Numbered from the stretch's first letter, positions 51,530 to 62,759 are shown. The stretch: DNA of 64,000 nucleotides from Isochrysis galbana (GCA_018136815.1 CM030931.1:5834148-5898147); one strand, 5' to 3'. A program made the numbers and translations. Notes: a model not told the origin generated them from the letters alone.

Positions 51530-52879
51530 ATGTGGGGTAGCCCAACGCACCCGGGACCTAGTATAAACCCCAAGTGGGCAAAGCTATGGAATAAGCTCGA
51601 ATGTAACACCATACATAACGTATTCAAAGACCACGCGGCGAACGCGCCTTATAGCAGCGAAGAATGCGCGCAATACCTCAGGAACAACGACACGTATATA
51701 CAATTTCAGGGAGAATATATCCCAAGAGACAAATTCTTAGAAACATGGGACACAATAGTCAAACACGCCACGGCGTTGATGGCGGCGGCAGACAACGCGG
51801 CCGAAACAGGGTGCGCACCAGCGAGAAGCGAGGAGACCGGCAACCAATGCGATCCGGAGGAAACGACACCCGAACTGCGAATAGCAATAGACGGGGAATA
51901 CTACGTGAACATCAAAGGAAGGTGGTATGAGGCGGAGCTCTCATACCTAGGCACACCCATAATCGGAAAAAGAGTGCCCGCCGCACCCACGAACCTAGAC
52001 CCATCCCCACCGGCGCAATGGGGGGAAGGATACAAAACCAATAAGAGGCTAGAGTACCCGCTAGCAGACGAATACACATTAGATGGCAAGACGCCGCTGG
52101 ACGGCACCGGAGTAGAACATATTACCGAGGCCCTCCAGCGAGCGAAACGCAAGCGCAAACACCTCACGGGACCGACCAAATGGGAGGAAAAACTGCAAAC
52201 TTCAGGCGATACATGGGCGCACCTCGCAAAGCTGTACACCTCGCCAATGATAACGACGCGAGACATGCACCTGCATTTCAAACATATCACACATAGGCGA
52301 GTGGGCACATACAACCGCTTTCCGAGTAGAAACAAGACGTGCCGCATATGTGGGGAGGCGGAGGAATCCTCGATCCACCTAGGCGAGTGCCCCAGGATAA
52401 CTAACATCTTAGGCGAACTGAATAAAGTCGCACGCTTCTCGCCTGAGGCTGAAAGAAGCAGAGAGGAAATCATTATAGATAATCTATTCGTCTTCCCGAA
52501 AGGAGACGCCCCGAAAGCGATATGTATACTATACCTATTAGCGTGGAGATACATAATCACGGACTTCTATAGGATACATTACGACGGTTTAAAATTTTCG
52601 GAAGAATCAATACTGATAAGAACCATAGAGAGATATGCCTTGCTGATGCTGAGCAAAGCACTCCTATTCGCACAAGAAACCGATCCGGCGAGAACCGCCC
52701 AGGCGGGCATGGGCAGGCAACCCAAGAAAAGGATAGACATGAACGACTTGAGACCCATCTTTAACAGAAACGACAAAGGCGGACTTAGGCCCAGTGCGGA
52801 GCTAGTGGCACTAACCACCAAGCTGGGGATCGTCCACGCCGTCGAGGAGATCAAGGAGCATGACAACCATAGCAATTGA
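51530..52879 (+). CDS. ORF2 C-terminal region with CCHC finger
   Basis: 449 residues, starting MWGSPTHPGPSINPKWAKLW. It has the post-RT architecture of LINE ORF2: a W/H-rich stretch (MHLHFKHITHRRVGTYNRFP) leading to CRICGEAEESSIHLGEC, a C-x2-C-x8-H-x3-C finger. A long helical tail follows (CILYLLAWRYIITDFYRIHY) and the end block RIDMNDLRPIFNRNDKGGLR. No APE endonuclease and no RT YxDD exist upstream; the frame starts after them. A diverged copy of the end block is at 19712-20074. Confidence 0.7.
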   Translation: MWGSPTHPGPSINPKWAKLWNKLECNTIHNVFKDHAANAPYSSEECAQYLRNNDTYIQFQGEYIPRDKFLETWDTIVKHATALMAAADNAAETGCAPARSEETGNQCDPEETTPELRIAIDGEYYVNIKGRWYEAELSYLGTPIIGKRVPAAPTNLDPSPPAQWGEGYKTNKRLEYPLADEYTLDGKTPLDGTGVEHITEALQRAKRKRKHLTGPTKWEEKLQTSGDTWAHLAKLYTSPMITTRDMHLHFKHITHRRVGTYNRFPSRNKTCRICGEAEESSIHLGECPRITNILGELNKVARFSPEAERSREEIIIDNLFVFPKGDAPKAICILYLLAWRYIITDFYRIHYDGLKFSEESILIRTIERYALLMLSKALLFAQETDPARTAQAGMGRQPKKRIDMNDLRPIFNRNDKGGLRPSAELVALTTKLGIVHAVEEIKEHDNHSN

Positions 52880-53266
52880 AGCTTTGGCACGCCACTCAAA
52901 ACCGATACCAGAGACATTAGGACCCGGACCTAACTAAAACAAACAAGACGAAGACAGCAAGACACACATAGCACTACTGACAAACTCAAAAGGCCTGCCC
53001 GAGCCCCACACTCCGAACCAGGCCTCAGGTAGTGTACCGAGGCCGGACCCCGGAAACCGAAGAAAAAGGAAAGAAGGGGGGCGGCAGGGAAAGAGGTGGA
53101 GGGAGGGAAGTTAAGGGCGATGTAGATAGCGAAGGCATAGGTGTGACCCATAGCTAGTAGGCGAGTAGCCCCGAATCTTCAGAAAGTTTTTTTTTCCTCC
53201 ATCGCAGACACCCCCTCTCTGGTCTCTGGTCTCTGGGTGCTCGTGGGCCTGCACACCGACACCGAA

Positions 53267-53935
53267 CCTACTTTTATAAGTGGGGGACAATGGGGGCCTC
53301 GCGCCCCCCTCACACCATCGCGGACACCCCCCGGGGTGGGCCCGTACAATCAACCCCAGCCCCTGCCCTTTGGCAGGGGCAGGGCACTCATCAATCTGGC
53401 CCAGACCCTTCGGGGGCGCGGCCCGCGAGCTGCACTCCCACGCCCGCGCTGGGCCTGCCCTCGAGCTGACTCCCCCTCTGTCCCTGGTCGCCAGACATAC
53501 AGGAGACTTTGGGCGGCTCCCATGGCCAGCGAGGCGAGAGGCGAGCGTGGGAGAGGCAGGGGGGGCCAGGGGCTGAGCCCCAGCCTCCACTGCCCCCTGA
53601 GCTGCCCTTGCTGGCCCCCTGGGACCTGGGAGCCCCCAAAGGGCCCCTGAGAGCAGGCCAGGGCGCGCCGCATGGCGACGCGCCGCAGGGACGACGAAGG
53701 GAGAGAGTGGAGAGAGGGAGAGGGGGAGGGTTTTTTTTTTGCACCCCCCCCGATGGAATGCAGTGAGAAATGGGCCCCGTTTGCGTTAGCAAACGGGTGA
53801 GGGGCGGCTGGCGACAGGAGGGAGAAGAGAAGGGAGAAGGGAGTGGCTCAATGGCGAGGAGAGTATCCCAGGTGGCGCAGGCTACTCGAGTCGCAGTCAT
53901 TTATTTCTCGAGGATTGCTCACGGCGCGAGCTGGT
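53267..53935 (+). mobile_element. Longest hairpin-headed MGASRPP element
   Basis: Head hairpin 53267-53284 (CCTACTT, loop TTAT, AAGTGGG) and ATG 53290 opening MGASRPPLTPSRTPPGVG, open for about 120 residues. The body, to 53690, is shared with 20570-21015 and 41207-41628. After a T-run at 53730-53739 comes the stem at 53780-53801 (arms CCCGTTTGC and GCAAACGGG) and the stretch shared with 40065-40265, ending near GCGCGAGCTGG (53935). 53193-53262 upstream holds a partial extra copy of the body start, next to the tail of the preceding LINE copy. Confidence 0.82.
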
Positions 53936-53939
53936 AAGG

Positions 53940-54536
53940 GCCGTTCTTCTTGGATTAGAGAGTTCCTCCTCCCCCCTAGGGCTTGGCAGAAATATCTAGA
54001 CATTCTTTTAGACACTTGGGCGGATTTTCGCCAAAGAGATGTTTCGAGACATGTCGAGACATTTGGGCTGGTGAGGCCGCTCTGTCCAAAAACAAAACTG
54101 TCATTCCAACAACAAATCAATCTGTCACTACGCGTGCACGCGTGCGCGTCGGCGCGCTCAATGGCCGGCCCAGGTGAGCTCACTCCCCAGCCTCTCCAGC
54201 CTGCTTGTACACTGCATGTCTGCATGTCCCACGCGCCACGCACCAGCCCTTGTCTCTTCCACACTCACATCATCGCGGCCCTTCGCCTTCGAGCAGGATC
54301 AGCACGCCACACAACGCGCGCCTCAAGTTCACAGCTTCTCGTTGATGACATGGACAAGACCGATGGGGAGAATGTGGAGGAGGAGGTCGCCTTGAACGAC
54401 TCGGACGAGACGAGCGACGGCGAGAGCAGCGAGCTCTTGTGAACGTGTGTTCTCATTGCTTGCATGTTGCATGTATGTTTCCTTTTGTTCGTGCTTCGTC
54501 TTTGTCTGACCAGATTGAAGCGTCTGTGATGTTGCG
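53940..54536 (+). other. Possible last exon with acidic C-terminus
   Basis: A frame open from the preceding element to the stop at 54442 ends DDMDKTDGENVEEEVALNDS then DETSDGESSELL, an acidic tail that looks coding (about 54330-54442). A real exon may begin near an AG at 54290-54330. No domain seen. Sequence before it is unremarkable. Confidence 0.3.
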
Positions 54537-54914
54537 CTACAATAGCAACAAGCGTGGTGTTTGATGAGTAAGGTGTGAGGTGGTTAGTGTAGAGTGTATG
54601 TATATGTATATGTGATTTGAGGCCAAGCCCGGAGTCTTTCCCAATGGGAGAGGATGGGCCCTGAGGCTCCATCGGTTTGTGGTGCCGTGTGTCGTGTGTG
54701 GTGCGAATCGAGTGCTTGGTGTGTGGTGTTGGTGACATGCTGATGCTGGTGTCTTGTCTTGGGGTACTTGGATGGGCGCGACCCCAGGTTGGGGCTGCGC
54801 GGGCGTCGACGCGTCGGCCATGCCCTGATCGGCCGGCGCGGTGGGGTGGGCAGGGTGGGAGGAGGGGAGCGTGGTGCGCTCCATGACCCTATACCCTATC
54901 GTTTATAACGATAG
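54537..54914 (-). mobile_element. Hairpin-headed element, MERA family
   Basis: Head hairpin 54896-54914 (arms CTATCGTT and AACGATAG, 3-nt loop) and ATG 54884 opening MERTTLPSSHPAHPTAPADQ, open for 115 residues, Pro/His/Thr-rich. The stem is unrelated in sequence to the other MERA heads but matches the half-head at 50407-50425. The 3' end is undefined. Confidence 0.7.
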
Positions 54915-54999
54915 ATAGTTTGTAGAAGATTGAAGATTGATAGTGATAGATGATAGATGATAGATGCGTTTGCCCTTCAAATTGACACGGAGGAGTTTG

Positions 55000-55702
55000 C
55001 GCGCTCCATTGACAAATTTGGGCTCGCGGTTGCAGCCTTGGCATTGCGTACGCGCCCGTCGCGTCTCGAGGCTTGAGGCCTCATACACCACTATGCGTGC
55101 GTTGTTGTGAATCGTTCGGTATGAGTTCAGGCAAGGCGGCACGCCACTCGATGTCCACAGTAAGTAAAGCACCTTCCATGGCGTCCTTACAAGTACTCAC
55201 AAATTCAATTTTCATTGCAAAGACGAACTCCGCTTACCATGGCCACATAATTTCATTTTAGCATTAGCAAAAACTCACAACTTCCAGGGAGCTCCTATAT
55301 ATGTTTGTGACTTCCATTCGCTAATAGTGGGGTTTCAGTTCAAACCTCCTGTAGTCGAAGTAGTACACCGATGCTCAGCGGTCGGGTGCACCGCGAGCGG
55401 CATACAGGCCGCGAGGACTTGAAGTGTCCACCGCGGTCGCCCGAGCATCGCAAGTGAAAGCATTGTATAAGCATCCAACATTGTTGCGGAAGTGCAGGAG
55501 GAATTCCACGAAACATGAGGAACGTGGATGAGGAATGGGCAATTGCCATCTGCTGAGATCTTCGCAATTCTTCGGCGCGATTCACCTGTCCTGCCTGAGC
55601 ATTTCTATTGTAAGGGGGTCGTTTCTCGCTTGCGGTGGTGATACCCAAGCATGCAAGGCAGGCGCCTGTTGCTGGACTTTCTGCTTTATTCACACAGATC
55701 AT
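55000..55702. other. Intergenic, nothing recognised
   Basis: Short frames in several phases without domains. Confidence 0.4.
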
Positions 55703-56041
55703 CTATGTCGCCCCCTTCTCACCGACCGTAGGTGGGCGATACGTGCCATCGCGCCAGGCACGTTCCTGCTCCGGCGGTAGCTGCTTGAGCCGTTGCTCCA
55801 CCTCGCGCCGAGTCTGCCAGAAGCTGCCCATTGCAAGTGTGCCAAAGAAAATGCCGACGAACGCAAGTCGCGCCTCAAGAGGGTTCGTTCTCGCAAAGCC
55901 ACGCACACGGCGGATCGCCTCGAAAAAAGCTGAGGTGGGCTGCTCGGCCGTCTGAGTCGATGCCGTCGGCAAGCTGGGCGCAGGATGCGCAGGTTGGGTC
56001 CGTGGCCTCCGAGCACCGCGAACGGGTCTGCTGCGCGCCAT
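55703..56041 (-). CDS. Small single-pass membrane protein
   Basis: 112 residues from ATG 56041 (MARSRPVRGARRPRTQPAHP). The first 45 residues are basic, Pro/Ser/Thr-rich and free of acidic residues, like an organelle-targeting peptide. One helix, ARLAFVGIFFGTLAMGSFW, precedes a charged helical tail (QTRREVEQRLKQLPPEQERA) and ends PTVGEKGAT. Size and layout fit a mitochondrial or plastid inner-membrane accessory protein. No family recognised. ATGs farther upstream in this frame are possible starts. Confidence 0.5.
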   Translation of the reverse strand: MARSRPVRGARRPRTQPAHPAPSLPTASTQTAEQPTSAFFEAIRRVRGFARTNPLEARLAFVGIFFGTLAMGSFWQTRREVEQRLKQLPPEQERAWRDGTYRPPTVGEKGAT

Positions 56042-56059
56042 CGAGGGCACGAAACAAAA

Positions 56060-56429
56060 CGAATCTTCACAGATCCATATTCCATAGTACAGGGCGCCCT
56101 GTGAATTCCTCGCGTCGGTTCCATCCCTTCGGCACCTGTCCTTCGCCGCCGGGGGGGGGCTGTGGAGGCTGAGGCATGGCTCGGAGACAGGCTGGGAGGT
56201 CGAGGCTGACTGGGAGCCAGCCTCCTGCGCGCCCAGACCCGCACTCACCGCGCGATAGCCCGACAGCTAGAGCCAACGCATCGCGCGGCGACGACGTCGA
56301 CGAGCGCGCAGATGCCCTTCGCACCCCTGGCGGGGAGAGCGCGGCGCCCGCGCGGCGCGAGCGGCTATATGCAGGCCCCTCCGTTTTATGTAGTTCGAAT
56401 GAATTTAAATTTTTAACAAATTTTTATGG
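56060..56429. other. Intergenic
   Basis: Nothing recognised. A short block, TTTATGTAGTTCGAATGAA, at 56384-56402 recurs at 57551-57569 just outside the MERA head. Confidence 0.4.
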
Positions 56430-56540
56430 GTCGCGGCGCGGCAAAGGAACGGAACTAGCGCTAACTCAAGACAGGACTCCCTGCCGCGGCAAGCGCAAGC
56501 ACCCTTCCCCCTTATGCCACCCAGCTCTTCACTAGCTTTC
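56430..56540 (+). repeat. Dispersed repeat, CAGGACTCCCTGCCGCGGC family, third copy
   Basis: GGGTCGCGGCGCGGCAAAGG through CAGGACTCCCTGCCGCGGC and CAAGCACCCTTCCCC to CTCTTCACTAG. Closest to the copy at 3718. No MITE beside it. Confidence 0.75.
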
Positions 56541-56703
56541 TACCTGCGCTAACTGTAGCGCCCCTCCCTCCACACTCAAACAGCCCCCCACGCCAGGATC
56601 CTGTTCTGGTCTCGCAGGCAAGGGGGCCTAATGGGAGGGAGAGGAGCAACTCCTCAGAGAGGAGCTGTGGGGAAGGAGATGTCTGAGTGGGGGCGCTATA
56701 CCC

Positions 56704-57548
56704 TTACGCTAGGCATGGGCAGCGACGCCGCCTCAAGACATGTCCTCCCTCTTGTCTTGAGTCGAAATTATTGGTGCTTGAAAAAGAGGGCGAGGGGGGT
56801 TGTGCTTCTTGGGTTGTTGGTAGTTGGAAGAGGGAGTGGGAGAGGGATTCAGGTATTGGAAGATGGCCCAAAGGGCTCTGAGTTGTAGGTGCTTGTGGCC
56901 CACAAGATTGGTGTGAAAACGATAAGTGTAAGTGTATCAACATGGGTCTTGAGTTTGAGTTGAAAGTTTTGGTGCTTGAAACAGAGGGTGAGGGGGTTCG
57001 TGCTGTTTGGGTTGGTTGTGGTGTGAAGGGGGAGTGGGAGAGGGAGTCTAGTGTTGAAAGAGGGCCCAAGGCAGGGTACTGAGCTGTAGATACTTGTGGC
57101 CCACAAGAGTGGGGTGAAGGAAACAAGTGTGTCAACATGTTGGGAAACAGAGGCATGGGGTGCTCTCCATGGAAGATCGATGGTTGTGAAGTGCCCTCCC
57201 ATGATGGGTGCACTGATGGTAGAGGTTTCCACCATGGGAAGGGCAGCTGAGCTGCCCTCCCACATGAGGTGCTCTTGGGGTGGGAGGGTTTCCCACTGTT
57301 GGAGGGGGTCTCAAAGACCCCCTGCATGCTACGCAGAGCCATGGTGGCAACCTGTTCGGTGCCAGTGCTCGCCACCCCGCGCGCTTGCGCGGGTGTGATT
57401 TGGATGGGCTGGATGGGCTTTGAGAGGGCTTTCTGACGAGCCGCCTCGGGCGGCATGGGGCGTCCCAGGTGGGGCGCGGTGGCGAGGGTCGCCTGGGGCT
57501 CGGGAGCGGTCGCGGCACGCTCCATAGGTCAAACTATAACAATAGTTT
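56704..57548 (-). mobile_element. Hairpin-headed MERA element with an internally duplicated ORF
   Basis: Head hairpin 57531-57548 (AAACTAT, loop TGTT, ATAGTTT on the minus strand) and ATG 57525 opening MERAATAPEPQATLATAPHL, open for 273 residues. The distal part is two units of 192 bp (about 56754-56945 and 56946-57137), encoding two similar segments with CGPQVSTAQYPALGPLSTLD and CGPQAPTTQSPLGHLPIPES. This is the longest Pro/Ser/Thr-rich frame of the group. Confidence 0.75.
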
Positions 57549-57569
57549 TTGTTTATGTAGTTCGAATGA

Positions 57570-58279
57570 ATTCTAACATTTGATAACAAGGCTCCAAGCT
57601 CCAAGCTCGGGGGGGGGAGGGGGGAGGGGGGGAATGGGGACCATCGAAGGAAACAACAACAACAAAAGGACAAACGGGGGACGATCGATGGAACGGGAGG
57701 TTATCCGCATGTGCGGTGTTAATATTATACAGTTTCCCCCGTCCTCCCCTTCACAGAAATTGCACCTTCTCAGCGGACCAATGCGCAAAGGGAAGAGTCC
57801 CTGAAACTACGAGGGATGGCTAGTCGCCGTTCGACCCTCCAATGCTTGCAATTTGTGGGTCCCGTCATAATGTTATAATATGTAGTAGTATGTAGCAAAA
57901 GGGAGGCGATGAGGATGAAAAACAATTGGACCTCAAGTTGCACCTTCTCTAGTGTAACTTTTCTCTCTCGCTCAAGTGATGTGACTGCGTCGCAGCGCCA
58001 CGATGCCGTGCTGGAAACGGGCACATAAGACACACACTACTGCATTTGAATCACTGCACGACACCTTGCCGCCAAACACAAAATGCTGAAGATGGCGCCT
58101 GACTTGCGCATCTTTGGATAGTTGTAAGGAGCATCCACCTCTTTGCAGTGTGCAACATATGTGCGCCGACGTCGCGCGATAATTGGCGGACCATGACTGT
58201 TCTGTGCCGTTTAGCACAATGGCGGGTTTTTGTCGCCGTGCGGGGCAAGTTATGCTCGCGACTTTAATGGCGGGTTTAT
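57570..58279. other. Intergenic between MERA element and ProRS 3' end
   Basis: G-rich tract at 57608-57632, then ordinary sequence. No gene seen. Confidence 0.45.
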
Positions 58280-61200
58280 TTAATAGGAGCGGCCCCAAAG
58301 AGTCCAGCAGATAGCAGGCTTGCCGGAGATGAAGCATTTGGTGCCCTCTGGAAGTGGCGGGGCATCGTATGGAATGCAAAGCGTCTTAACCGCCAGCTGG
58401 GTCGCCGAGCGCTCGTCTTCCTCTTCTCTGAAGCGGGCAAAGAAAGGAGAAAATGGACGAGTGGTCCGAGTGGTCAGCCAGGCTAGAAACGATTCGCAAG
58501 CAATGGTGCTGTTCGTAGCACGCCGTCTGCTGGGTGGGCTGCTGGCGCGAGGCCTGGATTTTCCGCTCACCCTCCCTGCGCCGCAATCGCCTCTTCCTTC
58601 GACTTTGTCTTGACCAACTCCTCGAACTCCTTCTCGTTGCAATATGGCGTGAGGCACATCTTGCCGTCGGCGATTTTCACCATGAAATCCTCCCATGTCA
58701 ACGCCTGTGCAATGTGCGCATCGCGCGTCGCGCGAGCCTTCGAGAGCAGCTCGTGTTGCATAGTCACGAGCAAGAGAGCCACCTGGAAATCGGGCCAGAA
58801 TACGATGTTCTCAGTGGCCGCTCTTGCCGTCGTGAAGGGGCGCTTGGAGCACGATCCCGGGGCATCGACTCTCAAGGCGAACCCAATCGAGGCGCCATTT
58901 CGCCCGTTTTCTCTGCCACATTGTCCCTTCTTCCGTACGCTCGCCGGACTCCGCATTTCCGGCCCCGCACCTTCTGCGTGAGGATGGAGAGGGGTACGTC
59001 TTCTTTGTCGCCCGTGTCGCGACGCACGATGCGGACTTGCCGCTTTGCCATGTCCTTCGGGCCCATTTCTATGCGCAACGGCACGCCCTTTAGCTCCCAG
59101 TGCGAATACTTCCAACCAGGGTTGTAGTTCTCACGGTCGTCAACCTGAAAACGCGAAATGCCGGGTGGGTCACTCCACGGTGGGGACGCACTAGAGTGAG
59201 CATGGACGATGTGAGCCTTGGCCGTGACGGAGGTGGCGAGGTGGTTGGATTCGGCAGAGGGAGCGAGGCGAGCGGCAACCGCCGACATACCACTGTCCGA
59301 GGCCCCGCTCTCACCTTGACACGCACGCCAGCCGACTCCAGCTGCGTCGCGATGTCGGCGCAAAGATTTGCGAGGGCACTATTGTCGACGTCCTTCATCA
59401 CAATGGGGACGATGACCACCTGCTCATCGGCAAACATGTCGTTAGTATCTACACCCACTTTCGCTTCTCGTGGGGCGAGGCAGCCAATGAAGCCACCTAT
59501 GCGGTGGAGGGCTTGCTGGCCGGAAGCGTTCTCAGAGCCGCGGGCAGGAAGTGGCAGGCCTGCTACTGCGCGTTCATGCACCTGGAGGGGCGCGACGCGT
59601 GGTGGCAGCACCAGGCCTTTGTCATCGCCGTGGACCATCACCATGACACCAATCGAGCGCGTAGTGAGACCCCACGAGTTTTGCCACGGGATCGCTTTCT
59701 TGCCGTCAGCACCCTCAAACTCGATCTTGAACATCTTGCCGAAGTTCTGACCAAGGCTGTGGGAGGTGGCACCCTGTGGAAAGATGAGGGTGGAGTCAAT
59801 GCCGATGCGGCGAATAAGGTGGAGAGGGGAGCGCCGTGCTGAAAATTCTACCTGGATAGCTCGTCCTGTGGCTGGAATGAATGCCTCCACGGTGGTGGTG
59901 TAGTCACCTCCTGCGAACTTTTCCTTCTCGGTCTTCTTGCCCTTGATCACGGGCACGGCCAGCAATTCCTCATACACGCTAGCATAGAAGTCGAGGATCT
60001 GTAGCACCTGCATAGTGAGGATGAAGGAGAGAGAGGTTTGATCATATTGCTGTCTTCGCCCATCAAATGGTGGGGGAGAGCTCTACCGAGAAGAAGAGGA
60101 TAAGCGCACCTCAACGTCGGCGTCAGCTTTGTTTGAGTACGCAGTATGCCCCTCCTGCCAGAGGAACTCGCGCGTTCGCAGGAAGGGCGTGGGGTGCTTG
60201 AACTCCCACCGGACCACGTTGCACCATTGATTGAGCTTGAGCTGGCGGTGGGCAGGCCAAAATGGACAAGCGAAAGTGAGCGAATGCGGACAAACAACGA
60301 AAGTTCCCCCCCCCCCCCCCCTTCCCCACCTCGCTTTGCCCCTCCTCAAGGTCTCGAGCACAAACGCAATCGTCGCCAGAGAAGCCAAGCATACCGGCAT
60401 GTCGCGGTGCGAATGAATCCATCCTTTGAAGGCTGGGTACATGATTGTCTCTGACGTAGGGCGTATCGCAATCGGCTCGTTGAGGTCACTCTGGCCACTC
60501 TTCGTCACCCATGCGACCTCAGGAGCAAAGTCCTCGATGTGATCCTTCTCCGCCTGCAGCTTGGCCTCCGAAACAAACCTGAGCCAGCAAGTGAGGATGG
60601 GACGGATGGGATGTTGGGGGAACCCATCAACTAGAAAGTCCAAGAAAGTTCTCCATCCTTGTGAGCTACAGCAGCGCGCCGGAAGGTACTTATCCTTCCA
60701 CAACGCAACGGTCATCGCCCAACATAATCGGCCCTGTCGCAGCCGCACGCCTGTATGCCAAGTCTGTATGCCAGCTCACAATCTCGCGAGCACGCTACGG
60801 CCGAGGCTGGGATACCATAAGCGAGCGCTCCTTACATTGGAAAGTAACAATTTTGCACACCAATTGACTTGATCTTCGAGTCCAAAAAGTCGCGGATGGC
60901 GTCCCAGATCGAATACGACCATGGGCGCAAGATATAGCATCCAGAAATGTCGAAAAACTCAATCATCTCAGACTTCAGAATGACCTGGTCGGCCGAGAGT
61001 GGGTGGGGTGGGACAGAATGAGTCAGCTTTCCAGAAGCATGCTGCGTACGGATTTCACACTTCTGCTGCACATGAAGCGCCGCCACCGCGTTGAGGAACG
61101 CCTTTCGTCCAGGCCTGGGTATCTCGCGCCCATGTCATGGCCTCTCGTCAAACAGCCCAGCAGCCTGCCAGAAAACTGCAAGATGGCCACCCACAGACAT

Positions 61201-62118
61201 CACCACTGAGTAGCATGCCACCAATGCTGAGTCGCACCTGCTCATACCACTTGGGGAAGTTTCCTGCCTTCGTGTACTCGATGCCCTTGGTATCCGTGTT
61301 CTCTTTTTTGCCCTCATTCTTCGGGGGCGGCGGCTTGGGATCCTTGGGCGGCGGCTTGGCGCCACCATTGGAGATCGGCGCGCTCGTCAAGTCGACAAGG
61401 ATGGGCTCATGGGCATACTTGCGGACGAAGGCGAGGAGGTCGGCAGCGCTGATCGCGCATGTGGCGGTGTTATCGCACGGATGCAGGGCAACCGTCGCGC
61501 CATCTGCCACGAGCGTCTTGTCCAGCACAAGCTTGACCTCACCCGCCGCATCGTTCATCACAGCGAGCGGCGAGACAGAGCCCTGTGCGACGCCAAGCTT
61601 GTCCGTCATGAGCGTTGCATCAGCCATGCGGAAATTGGCGCCTGAGGCGCCCACTAAGCCAGGAAGCGCCTTCATATCAACCTTGGCGTCGTGACGCACG
61701 GCCACGAGGAAGAGGCCTGCCTTCTTGTCCCTTACAACCAGGTTCTTAACGAACACACCAGGGACCTTGCCCTCAATTGCCTTGAGCCCAGCATCTACCT
61801 GCGGATGTGCCCATCAAAAGGAAGGCAGGGTCGTGTTCTTGCTGTTCAGTCGCTGCACGGAGGTTTTAAGTCGCAAGCGTAGAGGCAGACTCCAGACAGT
61901 GGGTGTGTTACCCTCTTGTTCTGAACCTCTAGCAGAGGCAAGTGCCCACAAATAGCAGGCATGAAGACAGGGTTGGAAAAGGGGAGAGTAAAGCAAAAGG
62001 TCCATTGTGCAAGGGGAAATGGCTTGGCGCACACCGTCATCGCCGCCTCGTGCTCAATTGTGGTGCTAGGCGTGATACCGAGCTCCTTGAATGCGGCCTC
62101 CACCGCTGCACGTGCCAT
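58280..62118 (-). CDS. Prolyl-tRNA synthetase with N-terminal YbaK-type editing domain
   Basis: Charges tRNA-Pro; the N-terminal domain would hydrolyse mis-acylated tRNA-Pro. About ten exons are seen from ATG 62118 ([20 protein letters not shown]) to the TAA at 58280. The editing domain spans about 61470-62118: [40 protein letters not shown] and [20 protein letters not shown]. After a Pro/Lys linker comes the class II core: [88 protein letters not shown] and [20 protein letters not shown]. Then the anticodon-binding part: [20 protein letters not shown]. The C-terminal domain is [17 protein letters not shown] to [15 protein letters not shown], ending CWTLWGRSY. The terminal GRSY is diagnostic of eukaryotic/archaeal-type enzymes. 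The usual zinc cysteine pattern near the end is incomplete. Confidence 0.93.
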
Positions 62119-62261
62119 ATTTCTCTCTGCCTCTTGTGTTCTTTGTGGGTCTGAGACAGCATGCAGGGAGGCGAGGCGGCACTCAATGCGGGTGTAGCAG
62201 AAGAAAGGGACGAGGAAATGTGAGGCATTGCAGCTGGCACCTGATCAGCCCTCTCTTCATC

Positions 62262-62755
62262 CCCCGCTCTCCCTCCCGCTCTCTCTCCTCCCTTCCTGCT
62301 CCATCTCTCTTGCGCACCCGCTTCTCTTCCCTCGCCTCCCTTTCTCCCACTGTGTCTCCATGCATCTCTGTCTGTCTCCTTGTCTCTCTCCTCCTCTGAC
62401 CTCCCGTGGCCTCCCTGCCTCGATCCATCCCTCTCTCCCTTTCTCCCTTCCTCTCTCTCTTCCTGCCCCTTCCATCTTCTCCCACAGCATCTTCGCTGTG
62501 CGGTGCTCCTCGTCACTCAGCAGCGCGCCCAGTACCTCCCATGCCCTCTCCCTTTTGCTCTCGCTCCTACGCCTGGCCCTTGCTCCCATACCTCTCCCTC
62601 TCCCTCCCTCTTACCCGATTCCCCCTCTCCCACTCCTTCCCCCTCCCCTCGCCCCTCCAAACCCTCCTTCCCTCCCTTACGCACTCTCCTTGCCTCCCTC
62701 CTTCCCTCTCGCTCCCTCTCCCTCCCTCCCTCCCTCTCTCCCGCATCAGCCATCG
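62262..62755. repeat. CT-rich low-complexity region
   Basis: Long CTCCCTCTC-type stretches with little else, about 140 bp upstream of the prolyl-tRNA synthetase ATG. Frames here are Ser/Leu/Pro or Arg/Glu/Gly only. Likely promoter/5' UTR of that gene. Confidence 0.85.
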
Positions 62756-62759
62756 CACC

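Larger units (their letters stand above)
50322..53180 (+). mobile_element. LINE-like composite with two 5' heads, ORF1, ORF2 C-terminus and 3' tail
   Basis: 5' end: hairpin 50322-50348 (CCTACTT/AAGTAGG, longer loop) and ATG 50354 opening MGASRPP. This is followed at 50407-50425 by half of a MERA head (AAACGATAGGGTCATGGAG). Then ORF1 (50542-51477), ORF2 remainder (51530-52879), a 270-bp 3' UTR and the tail GTAGCCCCGAATCTTCAG at 53165-53182, followed by a T-run. No endonuclease or reverse transcriptase is present, so this copy is non-autonomous. Confidence 0.78.
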
